The notes: generated by a model from the sequence alone, not told the origin. A stretch of 64,000 nt of DNA from Sphingomonas ginkgonis (GCF_003970925.1 NZ_RWJF01000001.1:2040501-2104500), one strand, 5' to 3'; shown: positions 17,805 through 27,199, counted from the first letter of the stretch. A program made the numbers and translations.

Positions 17805-18308
17805 TCAGCCCCGGAAGCGCCACTTCCCGATCGAGTCCCACGGGCCGCCGAGATAGCGGTGGAGCAGGAGGCCGCGGATCGCCAGCGGGCGCGGCTGGAA
17901 GCTGGCCTGCAGCTCGTCGAACAGCAACTTGGCCTGACGACTCGACACCTTGTTCTGGATGGTGACGTGCGGACGCCATCCCTGCCCGTCCTGCGCGGTC
18001 AGCAGGCCATGGAAATGGTGGGCGATCCGGGCCCGGATGCCGTCTAGCTCATCCGACACGACGCGGTAGGCGACCCCGCCGCCGAGGTTCATCAGCCCGG
18101 CGAGTGTTGCTCGCGGTGGCGGTCCGGCGGCTTCTCGCGCCAGCACCCTTTCCGCCTCCGGCTCACTCGAGGGCGGAAGTGCGTGGAACATGGTCAGGTG
18201 CGCGGCGAGCTGGTTACGCTCGGGCGGAAAATGGCGCGTGCGCTGGCCGTCGAGCCAGGCGGAATCCTCCGCGCCCATCTCGGCCGTGACGATCAAGGCG
18301 CCGCTCAT
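17805..18308 (-). CDS. 2'-5' RNA ligase / 2H phosphoesterase family protein
   Basis: 167 residues with the two H-x-T motifs of the 2H superfamily: HLTM near residue 39 and HVTI near residue 112 in WRPHVTIQNK. Members cleave or join 2'-5' RNA bonds or hydrolyse cyclic nucleotide phosphates. The end RYLGGPWDSIGKWRFRG is typical of the shorter bacterial branch. The ATG at 18308 is chosen because it overlaps the stop of the upstream membrane gene in ATGA, a sign of translational coupling. Its cellular substrate is unknown. Confidence 0.75.
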   Translation of the reverse strand: MSGALIVTAEMGAEDSAWLDGQRTRHFPPERNQLAAHLTMFHALPPSSEPEAERVLAREAAGPPPRATLAGLMNLGGGVAYRVVSDELDGIRARIAHHFHGLLTAQDGQGWRPHVTIQNKVSSRQAKLLFDELQASFQPRPLAIRGLLLHRYLGGPWDSIGKWRFRG

Positions 18309-18871
18309 CGGCCTGGCCACCGATCCTTCTCAAGCGTCGGCAGGCTGGCGAAGGTGGCTCGGTCGAGCCGAAGCCGGATCCGGTCGCCGTCTACCGCAGC
18401 CCGCTTCCAGTCGACCCGCCGCAATGTCTCGCCGACGCCCGCAACCCCGCCCTCCGAGGCGACCAGGTAGGCGAGCCGTCCGCTCTGGCACTGAGCCATC
18501 GCGTCGACGCAGCTGCCGACCTCGTCGCCATCGAGCGTTACCAGCCGACCCTTGCCCAGCAGCGATACCGGAAAAAGATCCTCGCCGGGCGCGGCGCTGC
18601 TCTCCTCGGCGGCCTTGCCGGCCCCTTTCTCCAGCCCGGCCTGCCGTCCCAGCCAGCGCCAGATGCCGAACAGGTTGAGCGCGGTCAGGATGGCATTCTG
18701 CCAGACGAGATTCGGCTGGCCGGTTGCCAGCCCAAGCGCGATCCAGGCGATCGATCCGATGGTGAACACGCCGAACCCCCAGCCGGTGACCCGGCTGCCG
18801 AGGTTGGAAGCAGTCATGAAAGCAGCGATGGTGGTGGCGATCGGCGCGACCCAGGTGGCGATGGACTCCAT
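18305..18871 (-). CDS. Membrane protein with YgjV/PnuC-like N-terminus and PRC-barrel C-terminus
   Basis: 188 residues in two parts. Residues 1-75 form about three membrane spans with NLGSRVTGWGFGVFTIGSI and LTALNLFGIWRWLG, resembling YgjV or a half-PnuC. After a charged linker, residues 95-180 look like a PRC-barrel. The barrel includes GSCVDAMAQCQSGRLAYLVAS, a G-V-G-E core and a strand RVDWKRAAVDGDRIRL. PRC domains bind other proteins or tetrapyrrole-related surfaces. It lies 36 bp downstream of kup on the same strand and overlaps the 2H phosphoesterase gene in ATGA. The domain pairing is known in sphingomonads as a hypothetical protein; no function is claimed. Confidence 0.65.
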   Translation of the reverse strand: MESIATWVAPIATTIAAFMTASNLGSRVTGWGFGVFTIGSIAWIALGLATGQPNLVWQNAILTALNLFGIWRWLGRQAGLEKGAGKAAEESSAAPGEDLFPVSLLGKGRLVTLDGDEVGSCVDAMAQCQSGRLAYLVASEGGVAGVGETLRRVDWKRAAVDGDRIRLRLDRATFASLPTLEKDRWPGR

Positions 18872-18907
18872 GCCGAGCCAACTGCCGAGCCGCGCGACGG
18901 TTGCCCG

Positions 18908-20863
18908 CTAGATCTCGACCTGGCTGCCGAGCTCGACCACCCGGTTGGGCGGCAGCTTGAAGAACTCCATCGCGCTTTCCGCGTTGCGCAGCATCCAGGC
19001 GAACAGCTTCTCGCGCCACAGCGCCATGCCCGGCCGAGCGGTCGAGATCAGGGTCTGGCGCGCCAGGAAGAAGCTCGTGTCCATCATCTTGCAGACCGCA
19101 CCACAGCCCTTGAGCCGCATCAGCTCGGACGGGACGTCGATCTCCTCCATGAAGCCGTAGTGGAAGACCGCGCGGAAGAAGCCGCTGGAATAGTCGTGGG
19201 TTTCCGCCCGCTTGTGCTCGGGAACGTACGGCACGTCCTGGATCCGCACCGTCAGCAGGATGATCCGCTCGTGCAGCACCTTGTTGTGCTTGAGGTTGTG
19301 CAGCAGCGCATGCGGCACCCCCTCGGACGATGAGGTCATGTAGACCGCGGTCCCGGGCACCCGAGCGGCGCTCTGGCTGGCGGACTTGATGAACACCTCG
19401 ATCGGCAGGCTCTCCTCGGCCATGCGGACCATCAGCAGCTGCCGTCCCCGCGCCCAGGTGGTCAGCATGGTGAAGGCGATCAGCCCGATCATCAGCGGGA
19501 ACCAGCCTCCGACCGGCACCTTCAGCAGGTTGGCGCCGAAGTAGCTGACGTCGACGATGACGAAGAGCGCGATCAGCAGGCTGGCGCCGATCTTGTTCCA
19601 CTTCCACAGCTGGAACAGCACGACCGAAATCAGCAGGCTGTCGATGAACATCGCGCCGGTCACCGCGATCCCGTAGGCGGCGGCGAGGTTGGACGAGGTG
19701 CGGAAGTTCAGCACCAGCAGCAGCACCATGATCATCAGCGCCCAGTTGATCGCCGGGATGTAGATCTGGCCCGCCGCCGTCTCGCTGGTGTGCTGGATTC
19801 GCAGTCGCGGAATGAATCCGAGCTGGATCGCCTGCTGGGTGACCGAGAAGGCCCCGGAGATCACCGCCTGGCTGGCGATGATCGTCGCGAACGTCGCCAG
19901 CAGCACCAGCGGCAGGCGCAGCATGTCGGGCGCCAGGAAGAAGAAGGGGTTGCGGATCGCCTCGAGCGCGGCGTGGCCCGGAAGCGACAGCAGCATCGCC
20001 CCCTGCCCCATGTAATTGAGGATCAGCGCCGGCAGGACGAAGAACATCCATGACACGCGGATCGGATTGCGGCCGAAGTGGCCCATGTCCGAGTAAAGCG
20101 CCTCGGCACCGGTCACCGACAGCACCACCGATCCCAGCGCGACGAAGGCGCGGACCGGGGCCTCGGCGAAGAAGCGGTAGGCGTTCAGCGGGTTAAGCGT
20201 GTGCCAAAGTACCGCCGGGTGATCCATGATGTGCATCAGCCCGAGAACGGCGAGCACCAGGAAGTAGACGATCATCACCGGCCCGAACAGCAGCCCGACC
20301 TTCGCCGTCCCGCGCGACTGGATCGCGAACAGCCCAATGAGGATCGCGATGGCGACCGGTACAACAAACGGCTCAAACCCCTGTTGTACCGTGGTCAGTC
20401 CCTCAACCGCCGACAGAACCGAGATAGCCGGCGTGATCATCGAATCGCCGTAGAACAGCGCGGTCGCGAACACCCCGAGCAGAACGATCCCGCTGGTCCA
20501 TTTTCGCTTGCCGCCGACCGAGCGGTTGATCAGCGCGAGGAGCGCGAGGCTGCCGCCTTCCCCCTTGTTGTCGGCGCGCATGATGACGGTGACGTACTTC
20601 AGCGTCACGATGATCATCATCGACCAGAAGATGAGACTCAGCACCCCGTAGATGTGCAGCGCGTCGACCCGGAGCGTGTGATGGCCGGCGAATGTCTCGC
20701 GAAAGGCGTAGATCGGCGAGGTGCCGATGTCGCCAAAGACAATGCCGATCGCGCCAACCGCCAGCTTGACCAGCGGGCCGCGTGCGTCGCCATGAGCGGT
20801 GGGTTCGTCGAGGTTGGTCGCCGGCCCGGCCGGCACGGCCTGTCCGGTCGCGGTGATGTTCAT
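18908..20863 (-). CDS. kup: Low-affinity potassium uptake protein Kup
   Basis: 651 residues, normal for Kup/HAK/KT transporters. After a short N-terminal tail the signature [19 protein letters not shown] lies at about residue 38, followed by about 12 membrane spans and a cytoplasmic tail. [21 protein letters not shown] and MGQGAMLLS are further family blocks. It imports K+ by proton symport across the inner membrane and works at acidic pH or high osmolarity. It diverges from the alanine dehydrogenase gene across about 150 bp and is followed by the YgjV/PRC gene. Confidence 0.95.
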   Translation of the reverse strand: MNITATGQAVPAGPATNLDEPTAHGDARGPLVKLAVGAIGIVFGDIGTSPIYAFRETFAGHHTLRVDALHIYGVLSLIFWSMMIIVTLKYVTVIMRADNKGEGGSLALLALINRSVGGKRKWTSGIVLLGVFATALFYGDSMITPAISVLSAVEGLTTVQQGFEPFVVPVAIAILIGLFAIQSRGTAKVGLLFGPVMIVYFLVLAVLGLMHIMDHPAVLWHTLNPLNAYRFFAEAPVRAFVALGSVVLSVTGAEALYSDMGHFGRNPIRVSWMFFVLPALILNYMGQGAMLLSLPGHAALEAIRNPFFFLAPDMLRLPLVLLATFATIIASQAVISGAFSVTQQAIQLGFIPRLRIQHTSETAAGQIYIPAINWALMIMVLLLVLNFRTSSNLAAAYGIAVTGAMFIDSLLISVVLFQLWKWNKIGASLLIALFVIVDVSYFGANLLKVPVGGWFPLMIGLIAFTMLTTWARGRQLLMVRMAEESLPIEVFIKSASQSAARVPGTAVYMTSSSEGVPHALLHNLKHNKVLHERIILLTVRIQDVPYVPEHKRAETHDYSSGFFRAVFHYGFMEEIDVPSELMRLKGCGAVCKMMDTSFFLARQTLISTARPGMALWREKLFAWMLRNAESAMEFFKLPPNRVVELGSQVEI

Positions 20864-21013
20864 TTCGGTCGCGTGTTAGCAGCGGCCGGCCGGAGCGGCA
20901 ATCGGCCCGGCTTGCCCCTAATTAAGTTGCCCGCGGCAGCCGGACATTGCTCCCCCGCGGCGGCCCTCCTATAGGCGCGCGAAATCTTCACCATCGGAAT
21001 GAGCGAACGAACC

Positions 21014-22120
21014 ATGCGCGTCGGTGTGCCCAAGGAAATCAAGAACCATGAATATCGTGTCGGCCTAACCCCGGCGTCGGTTCGAGAGCTGGTCGCCGCC
21101 GGGCACCAGGTCGTCGTCGAGCACAACGCCGGGACTGGCATCGATTGTTCCGACACGGCTTACGAACGTGCCGGTGCGACGATCCTCGCGACGGCGGCGG
21201 ACGTGTTTGCTGGTGCGGACATGATCGTGAAGGTCAAGGAGCCACAGCCGTCCGAGATCGCGATGCTCGAGGCCCGCCACCTCCTTTTCACCTATCTCCA
21301 CCTCGCCGCCGACAAGCCGCAGGCCGAGGGGCTGATGAAGTCGGGCGCGACCTGCATCGCCTACGAGACGGTGACCAGCCGCTCGGGCGCGCTGCCGCTG
21401 CTGAAGCCGATGAGCGAGGTCGCGGGCCGCATGTCGGTTCAGGTCGGCGCCCACTACCTTGAGAAGGAACAAGGCGGCCGCGGCGTGCTGCTCGGCGGAG
21501 TTCCGGGCGTTTCTCCTGCCAAGGTTGCGATCCTTGGCGGCGGAGTCTCGGGCGTCAACGCGGCGCAGATGGCGACCGGCATGCGCGCCGATGTCACCAT
21601 CTATGACATTTCCAACGACCGGCTGGCCGAGCTCGACATGTTCTTCTCCAGCCAGATTAAGACGGCCTACGCCAGCCGTGCCGCCATCGCGCAGGCCGTC
21701 TCCGAGGCGGAGCTGGTGATCGGCGCGGTGCTGGTCCCCGGCGCGGCCGCTCCCAAGCTTGTTACCCGCGAGATGCTCAAGACGATGAAGCGTGGCTCGG
21801 TCCTCGTTGACATCGCCATCGACCAGGGCGGCTGCTTCGAGACCAGCCACGCCACCACTCACGACGACCCTGTCTACGAGGTTGATGGGATCATCCACTA
21901 CTGCGTAGCCAACATGCCCGGCGCCGTGGCGCGGACCAGCACCTTCGCGCTCAACAATGCGACCCTGCCCTTCGCCCTCAAGCTCGCTACGCTTGGCGCG
22001 GATGAGGCCATGCGGCAGGACCCACATCTCGCCAATGGGCTGAACGTGTCGGACGGCAAGATCCGCCATCAGGCGGTCGCCGACGCGCTCGACCTCCCGT
22101 TCGAACCGGTAGCGGCTTAA
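21014..22120 (+). CDS. ald: Alanine dehydrogenase
   Basis: 368 residues from MRVGVPKEIKNHEYRVGLTP, the invariant N-terminus. Key residues include Lys near position 74 in VKVKEPQ and His in FTYLHLA near 95. The NAD-binding segment is ILGGGVSGVNAAQMATGM around residue 176, and VDIAIDQGGCFETS follows near 268. The enzyme interconverts L-alanine with pyruvate and ammonia using NAD+. An in-frame ATG at 20999 would add five residues; the shorter start matches the family. Transcribed divergently from kup, single gene. Confidence 0.95.
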   Translation: MRVGVPKEIKNHEYRVGLTPASVRELVAAGHQVVVEHNAGTGIDCSDTAYERAGATILATAADVFAGADMIVKVKEPQPSEIAMLEARHLLFTYLHLAADKPQAEGLMKSGATCIAYETVTSRSGALPLLKPMSEVAGRMSVQVGAHYLEKEQGGRGVLLGGVPGVSPAKVAILGGGVSGVNAAQMATGMRADVTIYDISNDRLAELDMFFSSQIKTAYASRAAIAQAVSEAELVIGAVLVPGAAAPKLVTREMLKTMKRGSVLVDIAIDQGGCFETSHATTHDDPVYEVDGIIHYCVANMPGAVARTSTFALNNATLPFALKLATLGADEAMRQDPHLANGLNVSDGKIRHQAVADALDLPFEPVAA

Positions 22121-22183
22121 CGGGAACAGAAGTGGAACGCGAGGCGTTGGGGCGGCAGACTAACTCTCTGGAAAGCCTTCCCA

Positions 22184-22411
22184 ATGTCTACCCAGCCCAT
22201 CGACGACAACCCCAAGGCCCATCCGACTGGCAACGCTGTCAAGGATCCGGACGATTGGACTACCGGCGGCGAGCCGATGACCGGCGCACAGGCGAGCTAT
22301 CTCAAGACTCTCAGCGAGGAAGCGAACGAGGAATTCAATCCCGAGCTGAACAAGGCCGACGCGTCCAAAAAGATCGACGAACTCCAGGACAAAACCGGCC
22401 GCGGCGAGTGA
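22184..22411 (+). CDS. DUF3072 domain-containing small protein
   Basis: 75 residues, hydrophilic. The core DDWTTGGEPMTGAQASYLKTL followed by EEANEEFNPELNKADASKKIDEL is the DUF3072 pattern: a W-x-T-G-x-x-x-M-T-x-x-Q-x-x-Y-L-x-x-L helix and a short second helix. Proteins of this type are common in alpha- and actinobacteria and resemble the C-terminal helix-loop-helix found next to DUF3140/3175 proteins. Function unknown. It has its own 63-bp gap after ald and converges on the ccm operon. Confidence 0.75.
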   Translation: MSTQPIDDNPKAHPTGNAVKDPDDWTTGGEPMTGAQASYLKTLSEEANEEFNPELNKADASKKIDELQDKTGRGE

Positions 22412-22422
22412 CCTGCACCCTC

Positions 22423-22441
22423 CCCTGAGCCGGGCTCAGGG
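22423..22441. terminator. Short bidirectional hairpin between DUF3072 and ccmI
   Basis: CCCTGAG-ccggg-CTCAGGG forms a 7-bp perfect stem in the 36-bp convergent gap. No strong T-run follows in either direction. Position suggests transcription termination; the call is modest. Confidence 0.4.
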
Positions 22442-22447
22442 AGATAA

Positions 22448-23059
22448 TTACCGCCCCGGCTGTCCGCCCAGCGCCACGATCCCCCCCTCGACCATTGGCC
22501 GCCAGCTTACTCCGGGCGATTTCGCCAACATCCGGTTCCACAACTCAAGTGCACCCGCCCGATCTCCACTTCGCGCCCGCGCCAGACCTAGGAAGAAAAG
22601 CGGCGCCGGATGATCGGGTGCAAGCCGGAGCGCGCGATCGTAGGCGAACTGCGCCGGAGGCGTGAGCGCCCCGGCATGGTCGACCAGCGTGTTGCCGAGA
22701 ACCGTCCACAATCCGACATCGTTCGGATGACTTCGGACTGCCGATTGCATGATCTGCGCTGCGCCCTGCGTGTCGCCCTTGCGGGCTAAGCTCTCGGCGA
22801 TTGTCGCCCAGGTATCGGTCTGGTTGAATCGACCGAGCAACGCATGGCGCGGAACGGTCAGGGGTAGCGGCGGACGCGGCGGCGCGAACTCGCGCGGGTT
22901 GCCGTCATAGGAAGGGTTGGCCTGGACGGCATAGCCCGCGGCGCCAAACAGCAGCGCCGCCAGCGCCAGCTGCAGGCTGGTTCCACGCAGTCGACCGAGC
23001 AGCAGGAACCCCGCCCCTGCCATCGCGACCAGCAGCAGGAGGATCATCCACCCGTTCAT
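22448..23059 (-). CDS. ccmI: Cytochrome c biogenesis TPR protein (CcmI C-terminal type)
   Basis: 203 residues. Two N-terminal membrane spans (MILLLLVAMAGAGFLLL and LQLALAALLFGAAGYAV) are followed by a periplasmic TPR region from about residue 75. The TPR has repeats at DTQGAAQIMQSAVRSHPNDVG and at ALRLAPDHPAPLFFLGLARARS. This matches the TPR half of CcmI/CycH, which presents apocytochrome c to the haem ligation complex. It is the last gene of the ccm chain and starts in an ATGA overlap with ccmH. It is shorter than full-length CcmI and may represent the two-span/TPR form common in sphingomonads. Confidence 0.8.
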   Translation of the reverse strand: MNGWMILLLLVAMAGAGFLLLGRLRGTSLQLALAALLFGAAGYAVQANPSYDGNPREFAPPRPPLPLTVPRHALLGRFNQTDTWATIAESLARKGDTQGAAQIMQSAVRSHPNDVGLWTVLGNTLVDHAGALTPPAQFAYDRALRLAPDHPAPLFFLGLARARSGDRAGALELWNRMLAKSPGVSWRPMVEGGIVALGGQPGR

Positions 23060-23484
23060 GCCGTCCTCCGCTTCAGGCGCCGCACGACCAGCAGGCCGCC
23101 ACCTACAAGCAGCAGCAATGGGGCGATCCACAGCGGCCAGGTCAGCGGTTCCATTGGCGGTGCAAGGCTGATCCAGTCGCCGTAGCGACCCACCAGCCAT
23201 CGCCGCACCTGCGCGGGGCTTTCACCCGATGCAATCCGCCGCCGCACCATGTCGCGCATGTCCCCGGCCAGCTCCGCGTCGCTGTCGGCAATTGACTGGC
23301 CCTGGCAGACAAGACAGCGAATCTCCTCCATCAACGCCTTCGCGCGAGCTTCCTGTGTGGCGTCGGGGAGCTGGCGATAGGCGTAGGGCGCCGGCGCCAT
23401 GCTGGAGTCCGCCCAAGCCAATCTGCTGGGCAGCGTCAGCAGCAGGACAAGGCCCACCGCCGGTCTCAGTCGCACTCGGCTCAC
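23056..23484 (-). CDS. ccmH: Cytochrome c-type biogenesis protein CcmH
   Basis: 142 residues from a GTG start that overlaps the ccmG stop in GTGA. An N-terminal signal/anchor (VGLVLLLTLPSRLAWA) leads into the conserved domain. That domain has the redox motif RCLVCQ near residue 54, then SIADSDAELAGDMRDMVRRRI and the GYGDWI-like segment VGRYGDWISLAPP. A C-terminal membrane span follows (WIAPLLLLVGGGLLVV). CcmH reduces the CxxCH cysteines of apocytochrome c together with CcmG. The longer frame upstream is antisense to nothing useful and lacks homology, so the GTG is preferred. Confidence 0.9.
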   Translation of the reverse strand: MSRVRLRPAVGLVLLLTLPSRLAWADSSMAPAPYAYRQLPDATQEARAKALMEEIRCLVCQGQSIADSDAELAGDMRDMVRRRIASGESPAQVRRWLVGRYGDWISLAPPMEPLTWPLWIAPLLLLVGGGLLVVRRLKRRTA

Positions 23485-24005
23485 CGCGCCCGCTCCAGCT
23501 CGGCGACGATGGTCGCTATATTGTCGTCGGTGATCGGGCCGGGCCATTGGTAGGTAATCAGGCCGCGCCCATCGACGACGAAGCTCTCCGGCACGCCCGA
23601 CGAGCCCATCGCCAGCTGCACAGCGCTGCGCGGGTCGGCGCCGATCCGCGCATAAGGGTCACCATTGTCGCGCAGGAAGCGGGCGATGTCCTCAGGCCGA
23701 TCGCGGATCGCGACGCCGTCGATCTCCACCCCCTGTGCCCTCAACCGCGCCAGCATCGGCGCCTCGGCGATGCAGGGCACGCACCAGCTGGCAAAGAAGT
23801 TGATCACGCGCGGCTTGCCCCGCAACTCGGCCGAAGCGAAACCCGGCTTGCTCGGGACCCCGGCTGCCAAGGTGAAGTCGGGGACCGGTTTGCCCACCAT
23901 CTGGGAGCGGACGATCGTGCTCGGCGGGTTGTCGAGGCGCCAGATGAAGGCCGCGACCAGCAACGCCGCGACGACCAGCGGCAAGATGGCCCACCAGCGC
24001 CTCAC
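23481..24005 (-). CDS. ccmG: Thiol:disulfide interchange protein CcmG/DsbE
   Basis: 174 residues from a GTG start overlapping the ccmF stop in GTGA. One N-terminal membrane anchor (ILPLVVAALLVAAFIW) exports a thioredoxin fold with the active site WCVPC at residues 74-78. The cis-Pro loop GVPESFVVD lies near 138. It keeps the haem-binding cysteines of apocytochrome c reduced in the periplasm. It lies between ccmF and ccmH as in other alphaproteobacteria. Confidence 0.92.
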   Translation of the reverse strand: MRRWWAILPLVVAALLVAAFIWRLDNPPSTIVRSQMVGKPVPDFTLAAGVPSKPGFASAELRGKPRVINFFASWCVPCIAEAPMLARLRAQGVEIDGVAIRDRPEDIARFLRDNGDPYARIGADPRSAVQLAMGSSGVPESFVVDGRGLITYQWPGPITDDNIATIVAELERAR

Positions 24006-25915
24006 CAGGCCGTCCGCCGCTTGCGCCACCAGCTCCGCCACTCGCGCCCGAGCAGTGCCAGGATCCCGCCAAACGCAATCAACGCGCCGCCGAGCCAGAT
24101 CAGCGTCACCATCGGCTTCCACCACAGTCGCAGCTGCCAGCGCCCCTCCTCGTCGGTTTTGCCGAGCACTGTGTACAGCTGACCATCGAGACGGGTGCGG
24201 ATGGCGGTCTCGTTCGTCTCGGTGAACGGCGTGGTGAAGAAGCGGCTCTCTGGGGTCAGCACCAGCGAGCTGCCGCCACGAAAAGCTTCCAGCCGAGCCT
24301 CCAGCGCCGTGAAGTTCTTGCCCGCGATCGGGCGGACGCCGGCCAGCCGAACCGCCCATGGGCCAACCTGACGGGTCTCTCCCACCCGCACCGCGGCGAG
24401 CGTCTCCTTGGTGAAGGCGGTGTCGAACGCCATCCCGGCGAGCGCAACTGCAATACCAAGATGCGCGACGACCATCCCCCAGGTGGCGAGCGGTGTACGC
24501 AGGAGGTTGCGCCCGACCAGCGGCATCAGGGACGCCGGCACCAGCCCCGCCGCCACTGCCAGGCCAAGCCGGGCCAGCCACGACATCGCCGGCACCGATA
24601 TGAAGCTAACCAGCAGCGCGGCCAGCGCGACCGAAAGCGGCAGCGCTGCCCGGCGGAGCAGCGGCCGCCGGTCACGCCGCCAGTTGAGAAGCGGCCCGAC
24701 GAACAGCAGCAACCCGAGGAGCAGCGTCAGCGGCCCCGCCACCGCGTTGAAATAGGGCGGCCCGACCGACATCTTCTCGCCCGTCGCGGCCTCCGCCATC
24801 AGCGGATAGAGGGTTCCGACGAACACCGTGCCGAGGATGGTCGCGAGCAGCAGATTGTTCATGACTAGCGCGCCTTCGCGGCTGACCACGTCGAACCGCG
24901 CCCCCTCACGAACCGTCCCGATCCTCGCCGCGAACAGGCTCAGCGCGCCGCCGACATACAGCGCGAGCAGCGCAAGAATGAAGGTGCCGCGCCGGGGGTC
25001 GACCGCGAAGCTGTGGACGCTGGTCAGGATGCCCGAGCGGACTAGGAACGTGCCGACCATCGACATCGAGAAGGCGATAAGCGCCAGCATGATCGTCCAC
25101 GCCCGCAGGCCTCCGCGCGCGGACAGCACGTTGACGCTGTGGAGCAGCGCGGTGGCGGCGAGCCACGGCATCAGCGAGGCATTCTCGACCGGGTCCCAGA
25201 ACCAGAAGCCGCCCCAACCCAGCTCGTAATAGGCCCAGTAGCTCCCGGCGGTGATCCCCAGTGTCAGGAGCACCCAGGCGCCGAGTACCCAGGGCCGCAT
25301 TGCGCGGGCCAGCGCCGGTCCGACCTCGCGGGTCAACAGTGCCCCGACCGCCAGGCTGAAGGCGACCGAGAGGCCGACATAGCCAAGGTAAAGGGTTGGT
25401 GGATGGAAGGCGAGGCCGGGGTCCTGGAGCAACGGATTGAGCCCCTGCCCATCCGGCGGCGCCGGATAGAGGCGGGCGAAGGGATTGGAGGCGAACAGGA
25501 GAAAGGCGAAGAAGCCGAGCGCCAGCGCCGCCTGGCTGCCCAGCGCGGCGTTCAGCGTGTCCCGCGGCAGCCGCCGTTCGAGTAGCGCGACGGCTGCGCC
25601 GGCAACGGTCAGGATTGTCACCCACATCAGCATCGAGCCCTCGTGGTTCCCCCACGCGCCCGCGAACTTGTAGATCCACGGCTTGGCGCTGTGGCTGTTC
25701 TCCGCGACCAGCAGCACGGAGGTGTCGGTACGCAGGAAGACGGCGATCAGCGCACCGAAGGCGGCAAGGGTGAACAGCCCCTGCCCGACCGCGATGCTGG
25801 CGACGGTCCGCGGCTCAGCCTGGTCGCGCAAGGCAGGAACCAGGGTCAGCAATAGCTGCAGCAGCGACAGCGCTGCGGCGAGCCACAGCGCGGCGAGGCC
25901 GAACTCGGCGATCAT
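24002..25915 (-). CDS. ccmF: Haem lyase subunit CcmF
   Basis: 637 residues with about 14 membrane spans. The haem-handling WWD-type region is present as YWAYYELGWGGFWFWDPVEN near residue 225, and the early motif is WGNHEGSMLMW near residue 84. CcmF with CcmH and CcmI attaches haem from CcmE to apocytochromes at the periplasmic face. The ATG at 25915 overlaps the ccmE stop in ATGA. Full length compared with the usual 640-660 residues. Confidence 0.95.
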   Translation of the reverse strand: MIAEFGLAALWLAAALSLLQLLLTLVPALRDQAEPRTVASIAVGQGLFTLAAFGALIAVFLRTDTSVLLVAENSHSAKPWIYKFAGAWGNHEGSMLMWVTILTVAGAAVALLERRLPRDTLNAALGSQAALALGFFAFLLFASNPFARLYPAPPDGQGLNPLLQDPGLAFHPPTLYLGYVGLSVAFSLAVGALLTREVGPALARAMRPWVLGAWVLLTLGITAGSYWAYYELGWGGFWFWDPVENASLMPWLAATALLHSVNVLSARGGLRAWTIMLALIAFSMSMVGTFLVRSGILTSVHSFAVDPRRGTFILALLALYVGGALSLFAARIGTVREGARFDVVSREGALVMNNLLLATILGTVFVGTLYPLMAEAATGEKMSVGPPYFNAVAGPLTLLLGLLLFVGPLLNWRRDRRPLLRRAALPLSVALAALLVSFISVPAMSWLARLGLAVAAGLVPASLMPLVGRNLLRTPLATWGMVVAHLGIAVALAGMAFDTAFTKETLAAVRVGETRQVGPWAVRLAGVRPIAGKNFTALEARLEAFRGGSSLVLTPESRFFTTPFTETNETAIRTRLDGQLYTVLGKTDEEGRWQLRLWWKPMVTLIWLGGALIAFGGILALLGREWRSWWRKRRTAW

Positions 25916-26355
25916 TCGACCGTCTTCCGGGTCTGCTTCTCGGCAGCGATGTTGCCCATCTGCGGGGGCATATAGCGCTCGTCGTGCTTGGCGAGGATGT
26001 TGGAGGCGATGAAGACGCCGGCGGCGGTCATCTGCCCCTCGGCGACCACCCCGCTGCCCTCGCGAAACAGGTCGGGAAGGATGCCGCGGAAGGTCACCGG
26101 CACGCTGGCCGGTCCGTCGGTCACCCGGAAGTTGACGGTAACGCCGTCGGCGGCGCGCCGGAGCGAGCCCTTCTGGACCATCCCGCCAAGCCGCATTGCC
26201 TTGTTCGGAACCGCCTTGCCGGCAGCGATGTCGGCAGGGACGTAGAAGTAGGCGGCACGGTCTCTGAGGCCCCACATCGCGAGCAGCGCGGCACCGATGA
26301 GCGCCACCACCGCAGCCAGCGTCAGCGCCAGCCTCTGCTGCTTCGGCGCGGCCAT
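25912..26355 (-). CDS. ccmE: Haem chaperone CcmE
   Basis: 147 residues: an N-terminal signal anchor (LALTLAAVVALIGAALLAMW), an OB-fold core with VPADIAAGKAVPNKAMRLGGMV, and the haem-binding segment AKHDERYMPP near residue 123. The His covalently binds haem. It receives haem from CcmC and passes it to CcmF. The ATG at 26355 shares one base with the ccmD stop. Confidence 0.95.
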   Translation of the reverse strand: MAAPKQQRLALTLAAVVALIGAALLAMWGLRDRAAYFYVPADIAAGKAVPNKAMRLGGMVQKGSLRRAADGVTVNFRVTDGPASVPVTFRGILPDLFREGSGVVAEGQMTAAGVFIASNILAKHDERYMPPQMGNIAAEKQTRKTVE

Positions 26356-26486
26356 CAGCGGTTGTGCTTGTGCCGGTCCGCAGCGGCTTCGGCCCGGCGC
26401 ATCGCCACCAGCGTCCAGGCAAGCAGCCCGCCGGTGCCGCCGATCGCCACCGTGTAGGCAGCCCAGACGAATGCCCACTGGTTCAT
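26355..26486 (-). CDS. ccmD: Haem exporter protein CcmD
   Basis: A 43-residue protein that begins MNQWAFVWAAYTVAIGG, has a single membrane span to about residue 29, and ends in a basic, charged tail (RRAEAAADRHKHNR). It fits CcmD, the small subunit that releases holo-CcmE from the CcmABC complex. Its ATG overlaps the ccmC stop in ATGA and its stop overlaps the ccmE start. The position between ccmC and ccmE makes the call secure despite the small size. Confidence 0.9.
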   Translation of the reverse strand: MNQWAFVWAAYTVAIGGTGGLLAWTLVAMRRAEAAADRHKHNR

Positions 26487-27199
26487 TCGGCAAGCGCTCG
26501 CTTGAGCCGTGCCTCGAGCTTGGCCTCGGCCAGTTCGGCGCGCATCCGCATCAGGACCACCGCCCCGAACAGGCAGGAGAAGCCCAGCATGGTGAACGGC
26601 AGCGGCCAGAGTAGGCTATTGTCGATCGTCGAACCCGACAGCGAGATGCTCTCGCCCTGGTGGAGCGTCCGCCACCACTGCACCGAGAAATGGATGATCG
26701 GCAGGTTGACCGCACCGACCAGCCCGAAGATGGCGGCGATCCGCCCGTCAGGCCCGCGCTCGCGCTCCGCAGAGGCAAGCGCGATGTAGCCGAGATAGAG
26801 GAAGAACATCAGCAACATGCTGGTAAGGCGCCCGTCCCATTCCCACCAGGTGCCCCAAGTCGGACGCCCCCAGATCGAGCCGGTCGCGAGGCAGATGGCG
26901 GCGAACAGCGCGCCGGGCACCGCGCAGGCTCGAGCGGCGATCCCCGCCAGTGGGTGACGCCACACGATCTGCATCAGCGACGCGACCGCGATCCCGCTCC
27001 AGCCGGCCATTCCGAGCCACGCCGCCGGAACATGGATGTACATGATCCGCACCGTCTCGCCTTGGATATAGTCGGGCGGAGTCAGAAATAGCCCGCCTGC
27101 CACCCCAGCAGCCGTCAGCACCAGCCCGACCGCAAGCAGCCAAGCCGAGGCCGGGCGGGCGATCGCGAGAAAACGAGTGGGATTGGCGAAGCGGTGCAT
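26483..27199 (-). CDS. ccmC: Haem transporter CcmC
   Basis: 238 residues with six membrane spans and the tryptophan-rich haem motif WGTWWEWDGRLTSMLL near residue 120. The conserved MYIHVPAAWLGM is near residue 53. CcmC delivers haem to CcmE. The ATG at 27199 matches the family start. It opens the run ccmC-D-E-F-G-H-I, in which every junction is an overlapping stop/start. ccmA and ccmB are not in the window. Confidence 0.95.
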   Translation of the reverse strand: MHRFANPTRFLAIARPASAWLLAVGLVLTAAGVAGGLFLTPPDYIQGETVRIMYIHVPAAWLGMAGWSGIAVASLMQIVWRHPLAGIAARACAVPGALFAAICLATGSIWGRPTWGTWWEWDGRLTSMLLMFFLYLGYIALASAERERGPDGRIAAIFGLVGAVNLPIIHFSVQWWRTLHQGESISLSGSTIDNSLLWPLPFTMLGFSCLFGAVVLMRMRAELAEAKLEARLKRALAE

